The notes beneath the pieces were generated by a model, which worked only from the letters and a program-made list of their open reading frames with translations, was not told the DNA's origin and did no database searches. Position numbers and translations under genes: made by a program. A DNA stretch of 64,000 bases. It comes from Solirubrobacteraceae bacterium. Its GTDB lineage: Bacteria; Actinomycetota; Thermoleophilia; Solirubrobacterales; Solirubrobacteraceae. Below, piece by piece: positions 1 through 7,867 of this stretch; the first letter of the stretch is position 1, and every line of letters starts with the position of its first letter. Location of the stretch: the NCBI GenBank assembly GCA_017882455.1, contig JADGPL010000015.1, positions 1 to 64,000 of the forward strand, given 5' to 3'.

Positions 1-1476
1 GAACGCCTTGTCGTCCGCCATGTCGAGCGACCGCTCGGTGGCGAGGCGCCACTCGCGGCGGAAGTAGCCCTCCTTGCGCTGCTCGGTGGTCGCATTGGGA
101 GCGCTCCTCGCTCCTGTCACCGGGACGTTCGCGCGCAACGGCGTCGCCGTGGCGGCTGTAGGTGTCGTGAGGAAGGCGGCGACGACGCGCCGATCGAAGT
201 GGCTCCCCGCCGAGCGCACGATCTCAGCGATCGCCAGCTCTACCGGCCACGCGGACTTGTAGGGGCGAGCGTGGGTGAGCGCGTCGAAGACGTCGGCGAC
301 GGCGACGATGCGGCCGACCAAAGGGATGTCGTTGCCGTGGAGACCGGCGGGGTAGCCCGTGCCATCCCAGCGCTCGTGGTGGCTTGCGGCTATGACGGCG
401 GCCATTTGCAGCACGGGCGAGCGGCTGCCGGCAAGTAGGCGCCGGCTGGCCTCGGTGTGGCCATGCATGATCCGACGCTCATTGGGGGTGAGTGGTCCAC
501 GCTTGAGCAGAACGCTGTCGGGGATCGCCAGCTTGCCGATGTCGTGCAGTGGGGCCGCCTCACATATCAGGCCGACCTGCTCTGCGCTGAGCTCGAGCTG
601 GGTTGCGATCTCTGCCGCGAGCGCTCCCACGCGTTCGGTGTGTTGGAAGGTCTCATCGTCGCGGTACTCACCGGCAAGCGCCAGGCGCTGCAAGGTTTCG
701 GCGCGGGCGTCGTCCAGCTCTTGTGTTCGCTCGGCGACCTTCGTTTCGAGGACCTTCGCGTTGTTGGCGAGCTGTTCCTCGGCCTCGACCTGGATGCTGA
801 TGTCGCGTGCCACTGCGTGGATCAGGCCGTCGCGCGCGTGCGCGCTCCACTCCAGCCATCGATAGTTGCCGTCGGCGGTGCGATAGCGATTGCGGAACCT
901 GACCGCGTCGTGTGATCCCTGGATCAGGGAGGCATACTCGGCGAGCGTCGCGTCGTGGTCATCGGGGTGGACGAGCTCGATGAACGGCTGTGAGCACAGT
1001 GTCTCGCGGGTGTAGCCGAGCGCTGCTTCCCACGCCTGGTTGACCCGCGTGAAGTGACCTGTGCTGTCAGCGGTCGCCAGCAGATCGAGTGACGCGTCGA
1101 AGTAGCGCAGAAGCTCTGCTTCCAGCCTACGGCGCTGGTCGACGAAAGCTCCGAGGAACGGTCCGAGCAGGACGAACGCTACGCCACGGCTCGTATAGCC
1201 GAGGATGGTGATGGCCGCGACCTGGTGGCTCAACTGCCAGGCGCCGGTGAGCAGCACTGCGATGAGTGCCCCAGTCAGGCCACCGCGCCGACCGAAGCGG
1301 AGCGCCAGCAGTGCGACGGGCACCAGTTCGTCGGCGTCCACGGCATTCGAGAGGTTGCGGCGCAACGCAAAGCTGCCGGCGAAGATCACGGCTGCCAGCA
1401 CGAGTGTCGCCAGGTCGAGGGCTCTCGGTGTCAAGAACGAGCGACTCACAACCGGCCAGCGAGGGTGCACAGGCAT
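1..1476 (-). CDS. PAS/HD-GYP cyclic-di-GMP phosphodiesterase-like protein, C-terminus cut by window edge
   Basis: The frame is open for 492 codons from ATG 1476 to the window edge, so the C-terminal end lies outside. Hydrophobic segments at about residues 15-115 suggest a membrane anchor. A PAS-type sensory region (about 130-245), a short helical linker and an HD-GYP domain follow. The metal-binding HDIGK motif (about residue 310) and the HHERWDGTGYP motif (about 364) match catalytically competent HD-GYP domains, which hydrolyse cyclic di-GMP. A purine-rich GCGAGGAATAGG precedes the ATG. The gene lies after the suf genes on the same strand, separated by about 100 AT-richer bases, so it probably has its own promoter. 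The activity is family knowledge; the sensed signal is unknown. Confidence 0.85.
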   Translation of the reverse strand, partial: MPVHPRWPVVSRSFLTPRALDLATLVLAAVIFAGSFALRRNLSNAVDADELVPVALLALRFGRRGGLTGALIAVLLTGAWQLSHQVAAITILGYTSRGVAFVLLGPFLGAFVDQRRRLEAELLRYFDASLDLLATADSTGHFTRVNQAWEAALGYTRETLCSQPFIELVHPDDHDATLAEYASLIQGSHDAVRFRNRYRTADGNYRWLEWSAHARDGLIHAVARDISIQVEAEEQLANNAKVLETKVAERTQELDDARAETLQRLALAGEYRDDETFQHTERVGALAAEIATQLELSAEQVGLICEAAPLHDIGKLAIPDSVLLKRGPLTPNERRIMHGHTEASRRLLAGSRSPVLQMAAVIAASHHERWDGTGYPAGLHGNDIPLVGRIVAVADVFDALTHARPYKSAWPVELAIAEIVRSAGSHFDRRVVAAFLTTPTAATATPLRANVPVTGARSAPNATTEQRKEGYFRREWRLATERSLDMADDKAF

Positions 1477-1582
1477 ACCTATTCCTCGCCTCCGCTATTC
1501 GGAGAATCAAACAAATGACAATATGCGGACTAAAGTACGACCGTGAAAACCCCTCTACCGGTGGCGTTCTGGAGCGGTCTGC

Positions 1583-1963
1583 TCAGGCGGGCCAGGCGCG
1601 ATCGCCGGTAACCGCGCCGCGCACGACCTTCAGGTTCAGCAGGGCGCACTTGCGCCGCGTCGCCGAGACGGGGATGCCGAGCAGGTCGATCATCCAGTCG
1701 GCGTCGAGCTCTGCGACGTCTTTCAGGCTCATTCCCTTCAGCTCCTCCGAGGCGATCGAGGCCGCGGCCTGGGAGATCGCGCAACCGTGGCCGTGGAAGC
1801 GGAGATCCTCGATGCGACCGTCACGCACGCGGATGTGCACGCCGAGCTCATCGCCGCAGAGCGGGTTGTGCTCGAGCGCCTCGAGGTCGTGGGGGTCGAG
1901 CTCACCGAAGTTCTTGGGGCGCTTGTAGTGCTCGAGGATGTAGTCGCGGTAGAGGTCGTCCAT
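1583..1963 (-). CDS. sufU: SufU-type iron-sulfur cluster assembly scaffold / sulfur acceptor
   Basis: A 126-residue NifU/IscU-fold protein. The three conserved cysteines are visible in NPLCGDE (about 36), GHGCAIS (about 61) and RRKCALL (about 105). In Gram-positive Suf systems SufU is the zinc-bound sulfurtransferase that accepts persulfide from SufS. It starts three bases after the sufS stop codon, as the last gene of the rrf2-sufC-sufD-sufS-sufU operon. Length and motif spacing are normal for SufU. Confidence 0.93.
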   Translation of the reverse strand: MDDLYRDYILEHYKRPKNFGELDPHDLEALEHNPLCGDELGVHIRVRDGRIEDLRFHGHGCAISQAAASIASEELKGMSLKDVAELDADWMIDLLGIPVSATRRKCALLNLKVVRGAVTGDRAWPA

Positions 1964-1966
1964 GGT

Positions 1967-3205
1967 TCAGAGTCCGAAGACCTCGCGTCCGGCGTTCAGC
2001 GCGCTGACGAGGGCATCGATGTCGGAGGCTTCGTTGTAGACGCCGACCGAGGCGCGTGCCGTGGCGCCGACGCCGAGGCAGCGCATCAAGGGCTGGGCGC
2101 AGTGGTGTCCCGCGCGGATGCAGACCCCGCCGCGATCGGCCAGCTCGGCGACGTCGTGGGGGTGGATGCCCTCGAGCGTGAAGGAGGCCAGGGCGCCGCG
2201 GTGCTCGGCCTCGGGCGGTCCCACCACACGCAGGCCCGGGACCTCGACGAGCCGCTCGAGCATGTAGGCGGTCAGAGCGCGCTCGTGGGCGCGCACGTTC
2301 TCCATGCCGAGGCCCGACAGATACTCGACGGCGACGCCGAGGCCGACGGCCTCGGCGATCGGCGGGGTCCCGGCCTCGAACTTGTAGGGCAGCTCGTTCC
2401 AGCTCGCCGACTGGAAGTCGACCGAGGCGATCATGTCGCCACCCGTCAGGAAGGGCTCCATCTGCTCGAGCAGCTCGCGGCGCCCGTGCAGCACGCCGAC
2501 TCCTGTGGGCCCGAGCGCCTTGTGGCCCGTCCACGCATAGAAGTCCGCCCCGAGGGAGCCCAGATCGACCCCCATCTGCGGCACGGCCTGGGCTCCGTCG
2601 ACGAGCGAGATGGCTCCGGCGGCGCGGATGCGCCGAGTCATCTCCGCCACCGGGTTGATCGTGCCGAGGACGTTTGAGACGTGGGCGAAGGCGACGATGC
2701 GCACGTCGCCGCGAGCCAGCTCGGCGTCGAGTGCCTCCAGCGAGAGCTCACCCCGCTCGTCGACCTCGAGGTAGCGCAGGGTGGCTCCCCGCTCGCGGCA
2801 GAGCACCTGCCAGGGAACGATGTTCGCGTGGTGCTCCATCTGGGTGATCAGCACGGCATCGCCGGCGCCCACGTTGGCGCGGCCCCAGGAGTAGGCGATC
2901 AGGTTGATGGCCTCGGTGACGTTCTTTGTGAAGATCGTCGTCTCCGCTGCAGCGCCCACAAAGGCTGCGACCTTTTGGCGCGCTTCCTCGTAGGCCGCGT
3001 CGGCCTCCTGGGCAAGGGCATAGACGCCACGATGCACGTTCGCGTTATGGCTCTGCAGATGATCTGCGAGCGCGTCGATCACAACCTGGGGCTTCTGCGA
3101 CGTTGCCCCCGAATCGAGGTAGATCAGCTCGCGCCCGTCGAAGCGGCGCGCGAAGATCGGGAAGTCGGCCCTTACCTCAAGCGTTCTCTCAGCGACTGGT
3201 GGCAT
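1967..3205 (-). CDS. sufS: cysteine desulfurase SufS
   Basis: A 412-residue fold-type I PLP enzyme that takes sulfur from cysteine as an enzyme persulfide for cluster assembly. The PLP lysine lies in GHKALGPTGVG (about residue 235) and the catalytic cysteine in RAGHHCAQPLM (near 370), the group II (SufS) arrangement. Its ATG overlaps the end of sufD by 17 bases, so the two are translationally coupled. The partner acceptor SufU follows immediately. Confidence 0.95.
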   Translation of the reverse strand: MPPVAERTLEVRADFPIFARRFDGRELIYLDSGATSQKPQVVIDALADHLQSHNANVHRGVYALAQEADAAYEEARQKVAAFVGAAAETTIFTKNVTEAINLIAYSWGRANVGAGDAVLITQMEHHANIVPWQVLCRERGATLRYLEVDERGELSLEALDAELARGDVRIVAFAHVSNVLGTINPVAEMTRRIRAAGAISLVDGAQAVPQMGVDLGSLGADFYAWTGHKALGPTGVGVLHGRRELLEQMEPFLTGGDMIASVDFQSASWNELPYKFEAGTPPIAEAVGLGVAVEYLSGLGMENVRAHERALTAYMLERLVEVPGLRVVGPPEAEHRGALASFTLEGIHPHDVAELADRGGVCIRAGHHCAQPLMRCLGVGATARASVGVYNEASDIDALVSALNAGREVFGL

Positions 3206-4598
3206 AGGCCTCGATGTCCTCGCGCGCTGCCGCGAGCTTGGCGGCGACCTTGCTGCGGACGACCTCTTCCATCGCCTCGTCTCCGATCTCTGCGACGAGC
3301 GGCTCGAAGAAGCCCTCGACGATCACCCGCACCGCCGCGGGGCGATCGAGGCCACGAGTCTGCATGTAGTAGATCGCGTTCTCGTCGAGCTCTCCGACGG
3401 TGCCCCCGTGCGAGGCTGAGACGTCGTCGGCGGAGACGAGCACCGAGGGGATCGCGTCGATGCGGGCCTTGGGGGAGAGCATCATCGAGTGGAACTGGAG
3501 GTAGGTGTGCGTCTGCTGGGCGCCAGGGTCGATCTGGATCAGCCCCTCGAAGCTCGCGCGGCTCTCGCCGGTGGCGGCTCCACGCCAATGCACATCGCCG
3601 CCTGAGGGGCCGGTCTCGTGGAGGTCGACGGCGAAGACGTCGAGATGCTCGTGCTCCTCGGTGAAGAGCAGCCCGCGGAAGGCCATGTCCCCGCCCTTCT
3701 CCGACACCGCAAGCTCGAGGTGCTGGCGCACCAGGTGCCCGCCCAGGAGGGCCGGAAGCCAGTGGCAGTAGGCGTCGCGACCGACGCCGACGAAGCGGGT
3801 CGAGACGTCGAAGACCTCGCCCGAGCCCCAGTCCTGCAGCTGCGCCAGGCGGCAGCGGGCGCCGTCCTGGAGGTAGAGCTCAAAGGCGCCGGCGTGCAGC
3901 GCCTGGCCCTCGAAGTCCTCGGCCAGGTCGTACTCGTGTACGCGGAACTCGCTGTTGGCGCCGCCGAGCACCAGCGTGCGCCCGAACTGGGCGACCCCGG
4001 GACGCTCGATCGCGTAGACGATCTCGAAGGGCTCTGAGACCGTGACGCCGGCGGGCACATGCAAGAAGGCGCCGGCGCGCCAGAACGCCGCGTTGGCGGC
4101 CTCGAGCTTGTGCCGATCGATCGTCAGGCGCTTGGAGTACCAGGGGCCGACGAGCTCGGGGTGATCACGGAAGGCGTCCTCGAGCGAGCAGAGGATCACG
4201 CCGCGCTCGGCGAGGCCCGGATCGAGCTCGAGGTGCACCGTCTCTCCGGCGCTCTGCACGATGCGCCCGGCCCGCGGACCATCGGGGATCGTGCGGCTCA
4301 CGACCTCGGGCACGCCCTCGGCGCTCGCGGCCGGGTCGAGCGCATCGAGGTCGAGACTCTGAAGGCTCGTCGTCCAGAACCCCGAGCGCCGCCAGATCGG
4401 AAGCTCGGAGGCCTCGTACACATCGAGTGCCGCGGCACGCAGCTGCGCAAGCGTGCGCCCGTCGCCTGCCCCGGCGCCGGCGAGCGCGTGATAGAGGCTC
4501 GCCTCGCGGTGGCGTCCGGCCTTCACCTGGACCGGCGCGGCGCCGTTTGTAGCGCCCGGCAGTGTGTTCGCCGCGTCCTGCTCAGGCACCTTCGTCAC
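3189..4598 (-). CDS. sufD: SufD-type component of the SufBCD scaffold complex
   Basis: About 469 residues from GTG 4598. An ATG at 4643 is also in frame but would overlap sufC by 62 bases, so the inner start is preferred. The protein is a SufB/SufD-family beta-helix. Its C-terminal region carries SADDVSASHGGTVGEL, the SufD-like SHG motif, and lacks the glutamate-containing VEHEATTS motif typical of SufB, so I call it SufD. SufD and SufB form the scaffold with the ATPase SufC. No sufB accompanies it here; it is either encoded elsewhere or replaced by this protein. The gene overlaps both sufC and sufS. Confidence 0.87.
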   Translation of the reverse strand: MTKVPEQDAANTLPGATNGAAPVQVKAGRHREASLYHALAGAGAGDGRTLAQLRAAALDVYEASELPIWRRSGFWTTSLQSLDLDALDPAASAEGVPEVVSRTIPDGPRAGRIVQSAGETVHLELDPGLAERGVILCSLEDAFRDHPELVGPWYSKRLTIDRHKLEAANAAFWRAGAFLHVPAGVTVSEPFEIVYAIERPGVAQFGRTLVLGGANSEFRVHEYDLAEDFEGQALHAGAFELYLQDGARCRLAQLQDWGSGEVFDVSTRFVGVGRDAYCHWLPALLGGHLVRQHLELAVSEKGGDMAFRGLLFTEEHEHLDVFAVDLHETGPSGGDVHWRGAATGESRASFEGLIQIDPGAQQTHTYLQFHSMMLSPKARIDAIPSVLVSADDVSASHGGTVGELDENAIYYMQTRGLDRPAAVRVIVEGFFEPLVAEIGDEAMEEVVRSKVAAKLAAAREDIEAYATSR

Positions 4599-5361
4599 CG
4601 GCTGCGGCGGCGCTCGCGCCAACCTCCTGGCGAATCTGGTCATAGCCCTCGCGCTCGAGGCGCTCGACCAGCTCGACGCCGCCCTCGAGCACGATCCGCC
4701 CCTCCATCAGGATGTGCACGAACTCGGGCTTCACGTAGTGCAGGATGCGCTGGTAGTGGGTGATGATCAGGGCGCCGAGGCCCTGCTCGTCGTGCAGCTT
4801 CTGCACGCCCTCGGCGACGGTACGCAGGGCGTCGATGTCGAGGCCGGAGTCGGTCTCGTCGAGGATCGCGATGTCGGGGGCGAGCATCGCCATCTGCAGG
4901 ATCTCCGCGCGCTTCTTCTCACCGCCGGAGAAGCCATCGTTGAGATGGCGCGAGGTGAAGGCTTTGTCGACGTCGAGCAGCTCGATCGCGTGCTGGAGCT
5001 GGGTGCGGAACTCCTTGACCTGGATCGGCTCATCGCGCTTGGCGTTGATCGCCATGCGCAGGAAGTTCGCGACCGAGACGCCCGGGATCGAGACGGGGTA
5101 CTGGAAGGCCAGGAACAGCCCGGCCTTGGCGCGCTCGTGCGGTTCCTGCTCAGTGATGTCCTCGCCCTTGAAGGTGATCGAGCCCTGGGTGATTTCATAG
5201 GAGGGGTGCCCGAGCAGGGTGTTGGCGAGCGTCGACTTGCCCGAGCCGTTGGGCCCCATCAGGGCATGGATCTCGCCGCGGTTGATCTCGAGGTCGACGC
5301 CGCGCAGGATCTCGCGGTCCTCGGTGCGGACGTGCAGGTCTGTGATCTCTAGGTCGGCCAT
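4582..5361 (-). CDS. sufC: Fe-S cluster assembly ATPase SufC
   Basis: A 259-residue ABC-type ATPase. Walker A is GPNGSGKST (about residue 36), the signature is FSGGEKKRAEI (about 145) and Walker B runs into DETDSGLDIDAL. These are diagnostic of SufC, the soluble ATPase that remodels the SufBD scaffold; there is no transport role. It is the first structural gene after the Rrf2 regulator, with a nine-base gap. Confidence 0.96.
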   Translation of the reverse strand: MADLEITDLHVRTEDREILRGVDLEINRGEIHALMGPNGSGKSTLANTLLGHPSYEITQGSITFKGEDITEQEPHERAKAGLFLAFQYPVSIPGVSVANFLRMAINAKRDEPIQVKEFRTQLQHAIELLDVDKAFTSRHLNDGFSGGEKKRAEILQMAMLAPDIAILDETDSGLDIDALRTVAEGVQKLHDEQGLGALIITHYQRILHYVKPEFVHILMEGRIVLEGGVELVERLEREGYDQIRQEVGASAAAAGDEGA

Positions 5362-5370
5362 ATGCGGTTG

Positions 5371-5856
5371 TCAGGCTCCGGTCGTGAGGGGTTCGATTTG
5401 CAGGGTGGGCAGGACGGCTCCTACGGGCATCGCCGGAGCCAGCAGATCCGCGAGCGTGGTCTCGCGCAGGGTGTTGACGATCGAGAAGCGCACCCGCGTC
5501 CACAGCAGCTTGGTCGGGCAGGCATGCTCGGGACTGGACTCCCGCGAGCACACGATCGAGCCGTCGGCCGCCTCGGAGATGCACTCGATCGGGGCGATTG
5601 AGCCCTCCAGCGCCTCGACGACCTCGGCCATGCTGATCTCGCCCGCCGGGCGCGCCAGCATGTAGCCGCCGCGCGAGCCGCGGCGCGATGTCACGAGGCC
5701 CGCCTTGCGCAGGCGCGCCACGAGGTGCTCGAGGTACGCGAGGGGGAGGCCGTCGTGGGCGGCGATCTCCGCCAGCGGAATCGGCTCCTCGCCAGCTCGC
5801 CGAGCAAGCTCGACCATCACGCGTACGCCGTACTCGGCCTTGGTTGAGAACATCAT
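5371..5856 (-). CDS. Rrf2-family iron-sulfur cluster regulator (IscR/SufR-like)
   Basis: A 161-residue winged-helix regulator of the Rrf2 family (N-terminus FSTKAEYGVRVMVELAR, recognition region SRRGSRGGYMLARP). Three cysteines in ECIS, IVCSRE and EHACPTK (about residues 92-113) have the spacing expected for an Fe-S ligand set, so it probably senses cluster status and controls the suf operon it leads. Two ATGs are adjacent (5856 and 5853). A candidate operator, TTTCCTA-N9-TAGGATA, lies eight bases upstream of the start, which suggests autoregulation. Confidence 0.9.
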   Translation of the reverse strand: MMFSTKAEYGVRVMVELARRAGEEPIPLAEIAAHDGLPLAYLEHLVARLRKAGLVTSRRGSRGGYMLARPAGEISMAEVVEALEGSIAPIECISEAADGSIVCSRESSPEHACPTKLLWTRVRFSIVNTLRETTLADLLAPAMPVGAVLPTLQIEPLTTGA

Positions 5857-5863
5857 CGCAAGA

Positions 5864-5886
5864 TTTCCTACCTGCGAGCTAGGATA
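5864..5886. promoter_or_regulatory. candidate Rrf2 operator upstream of the suf operon
   Basis: An imperfect inverted repeat TTTCCTA-N9-TAGGATA with 6 of 7 arm positions symmetric, squeezed between the stop of the SCO1-like gene and the rrf2 start. Its position would let a dimeric Rrf2 protein block suf transcription or initiation. The site is seen directly; the binding partner is inferred. Confidence 0.5.
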
Positions 5887-6516
5887 TCAGTCGTTCTGCA
5901 GCTTCCCGATGTCGTGGGAGAGGGCTTCCGGTGTCAGCTGTTCGGATTGGAAGAGCACGCGCTCCTGCCCCTGGCGGTCGAGCAGCAGCACCGAGGCGTA
6001 GCGCGCGAAGCGTTCCCGGCCCGCGCTCGCCGGTGTGACCCCGTAGGCGCGCCAGATACGGCGCAGCTGCGAGAGCGACCCCGTCAGGTAGCGCACGCGA
6101 CCGCTCAGCGAGACCGCGGAGAGGAAGCGGCGGACGTTGGCCGGCGTGTCCGCGTGAGGGTCGGCGCTCACGATCAGCACCGGGACGGGCTTGGGGAGTT
6201 CGTCGAGCGCCCCGCGTATCTGCTGGGCGATGACCACGCAAGGGGCCCCGCATCCTGTGTAGAGGAACGTCAGCACCGTCACTCCTCCGCGCGATGCTGC
6301 CAGGGAGACCCGCTGTCCGCCCTGGTCGGTGAGCGCGAAGCCGGGGGCCAGCCTGCCGGTGGGGAGCCCCGCGCCGTCGAAGCCCGTGCCCGCCGAGGCG
6401 GTGAGGGTCTTTGAGGATGAGCCGCCCGGAGCGCCGCCGATCGCGATCGCGAGGATCAGGGCCACCAGGAGCACCGCGGAGAGGGCCGGAAGCACGATCC
6501 GGGGTCGTGGACGCAT
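5887..6516 (-). CDS. SCO1/SenC-like membrane-anchored thioredoxin-fold protein lacking the copper-ligand histidine
   Basis: A 209-residue protein with an N-terminal membrane anchor (about residues 8-28) and a SCO1/SenC-like thioredoxin fold. The family CxxxC motif is present as TGCGAPC (about 90-95), and TPANVRRFL is typical. SCO proteins deliver copper to cytochrome oxidase CuA using two cysteines and a distal histidine (usually DHSA). Here that position reads RYASVLLLD with no histidine, which argues for a thiol-redox rather than a copper-delivery role. The ATG follows a -10-like TAGGGT by seven bases (leaderless). It lies upstream of rrf2 on the same strand, 30 bases away. Confidence 0.75.
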   Translation of the reverse strand: MRPRPRIVLPALSAVLLVALILAIAIGGAPGGSSSKTLTASAGTGFDGAGLPTGRLAPGFALTDQGGQRVSLAASRGGVTVLTFLYTGCGAPCVVIAQQIRGALDELPKPVPVLIVSADPHADTPANVRRFLSAVSLSGRVRYLTGSLSQLRRIWRAYGVTPASAGRERFARYASVLLLDRQGQERVLFQSEQLTPEALSHDIGKLQND

Positions 6517-6523
6517 GCTTGCA

Positions 6524-6529
6524 ACCCTA
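6524..6529 (-). promoter_or_regulatory. -10 element of the SCO1-like gene (leaderless)
   Basis: TAGGGT on the minus strand ends seven bases before ATG 6516, so transcription would begin at or near the start codon. No -35 hexamer is obvious. Confidence 0.4.
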
Positions 6530-6588
6530 GGGTAGGTGGGTGGGGGAGGAGGGTCTGAGGATGACGCTCGAGCCGTCGATTTGCCGGG

Positions 6589-6616
6589 TTGGAAGGGCCG
6601 GTTTTCGAGCTATACT
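6589..6616 (+). promoter_or_regulatory. promoter of the rhodanese-ThiF/cysO genes
   Basis: TTGGAA (6589-6594), a 16-base spacer and TATACT (6611-6616) resemble a housekeeping sigma promoter. The leader of about 35 bases carries TAGGAG (6647-6652) seven bases before ATG 6660, which decides that start over the in-frame ATGs at 6540 and 6561. Confidence 0.6.
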
Positions 6617-6659
6617 TTCTGAAGCCCATGAATCCCGAGCGTGGTTTAGGAGTTTCAAG

Positions 6660-7841
6660 ATGAGTCCGTCAGGTGCGGAGCTTCTCCGCCAAGTCAAGAG
6701 CCAGATCGAAGAGGTAGACCCGTCTGAGGTCAAGGAGCTGATCGACGAGGGCGTGGCCATCGTGGACGTGCGCGAGACCGAGGAGTTCGCCGCCGGGCAC
6801 CTTCCCGGCGCCAAGCACGTGCCCAGGAGCTATCTCGAGTCGCGGATCGAGGGCGTGGTCCCCGACCGCTCGACTCAGATCATTCTGTACTGCGCCTCGG
6901 GCAACCGCTCGGCATATGGCGCGCGCACGTTGACCGAGGAGCTCGGCTACGAGCACGTGCGCTCGATGACCGGCGGGATCACCCTGTGGAAGGACCGCGG
7001 CTATGACGTCGTGGTCCCACGTGCGCTCAGCCCGGAGCAGCGCGAGCGCTACTCACGCCATGTGCTGATCCCCGAGATCGGCACCGAGGGCCAGCAGAAG
7101 CTGCTCGACGCCAAGGTGCTGCTGCTCGGCGCCGGCGGCCTCGGCTCGCCCACCGCCCTCTATCTGGCAGCCGCCGGGGTGGGCACGCTGGGCATCGTCG
7201 ACGACGACGTGGTGGACCTCTCCAACCTCCAGCGTCAGGTGATCCACTCCACCCAGCGGATCGGCATCCCCAAGGTCGACTCCGCCGAGGAGTCCATCCA
7301 CGCGCTCAACCCCGACGTCAACGTCGTCAAGTACCAGACGCGGATCGACGCCTCCAACATCATGGAGATCATCGAGGGCTACGACGTGATCGTCGACGGG
7401 GTCGACAACTTCCCCACCCGCTACCTGCTCAACGACGCCACCGTGCGCCTGAAGATCCCCGTCGTCTCCGCCTCGATCCTCGGCTTCGACGGGCAGTTGT
7501 CGGTGTTCAAGCCCTACGAGGGCCCATGCTACCGCTGCCTCTTCCGCGAGCCGCCGCCGGCCGAGCTGGCGCCGTCCTGCGGCGCCAACGGCGTACTCGG
7601 CGTGCTCCCCGGCACGATGGGGCTGCTGCAGGCCACCGAGGTCGTCAAGCTCGTGCTGAACATCGGCGAGCCCGCGATCGGACGGCTGCTCCTCTACGAC
7701 GCCCTCGGGGCGACGCTGACCGAGGTGAAGGTCCACCGTGACCCCGACTGCCCGATCTGCTCCCGCGATCCCGAGGACATCGGCGACGAGGAGATGGGCG
7801 TGTTCCCCGATTACGAGGCGTTCTGCGCCGCGGCCGGATAG
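6660..7841 (+). CDS. rhodanese-ThiF/MoeB fusion: sulfur-carrier adenylyl- and sulfurtransferase (MoeZ-like)
   Basis: 393 residues. An N-terminal rhodanese domain (about 18-118, active-site loop YCASGNRS) is followed by a ThiF/MoeB/E1-like adenylylation domain (about 128-390) with GAGGLGSP at about 157, CYRC and CPIC zinc-type pairs, and a SCG motif. Such enzymes adenylate the C-terminal glycine of a ubiquitin-like sulfur carrier and convert it to a thiocarboxylate. The domain order is the reverse of MoeZ/Uba4, where rhodanese is C-terminal. The CysO carrier follows after 26 bases, which makes it the likely substrate. Function in cysteine synthesis is inferred from the CysM and Mec genes further on. 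Confidence 0.9.
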   Translation: MSPSGAELLRQVKSQIEEVDPSEVKELIDEGVAIVDVRETEEFAAGHLPGAKHVPRSYLESRIEGVVPDRSTQIILYCASGNRSAYGARTLTEELGYEHVRSMTGGITLWKDRGYDVVVPRALSPEQRERYSRHVLIPEIGTEGQQKLLDAKVLLLGAGGLGSPTALYLAAAGVGTLGIVDDDVVDLSNLQRQVIHSTQRIGIPKVDSAEESIHALNPDVNVVKYQTRIDASNIMEIIEGYDVIVDGVDNFPTRYLLNDATVRLKIPVVSASILGFDGQLSVFKPYEGPCYRCLFREPPPAELAPSCGANGVLGVLPGTMGLLQATEVVKLVLNIGEPAIGRLLLYDALGATLTEVKVHRDPDCPICSRDPEDIGDEEMGVFPDYEAFCAAAG

Positions 7842-7867
7842 GCTCCGGGCGCGAGGGAACCAGAACG

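Noticed and set aside
74-915. Several plus-strand open frames over the first kilobase
   Set aside because: They are antisense to the HD-GYP gene, whose minus-strand frame has full domain motifs; high GC opens the other frames.
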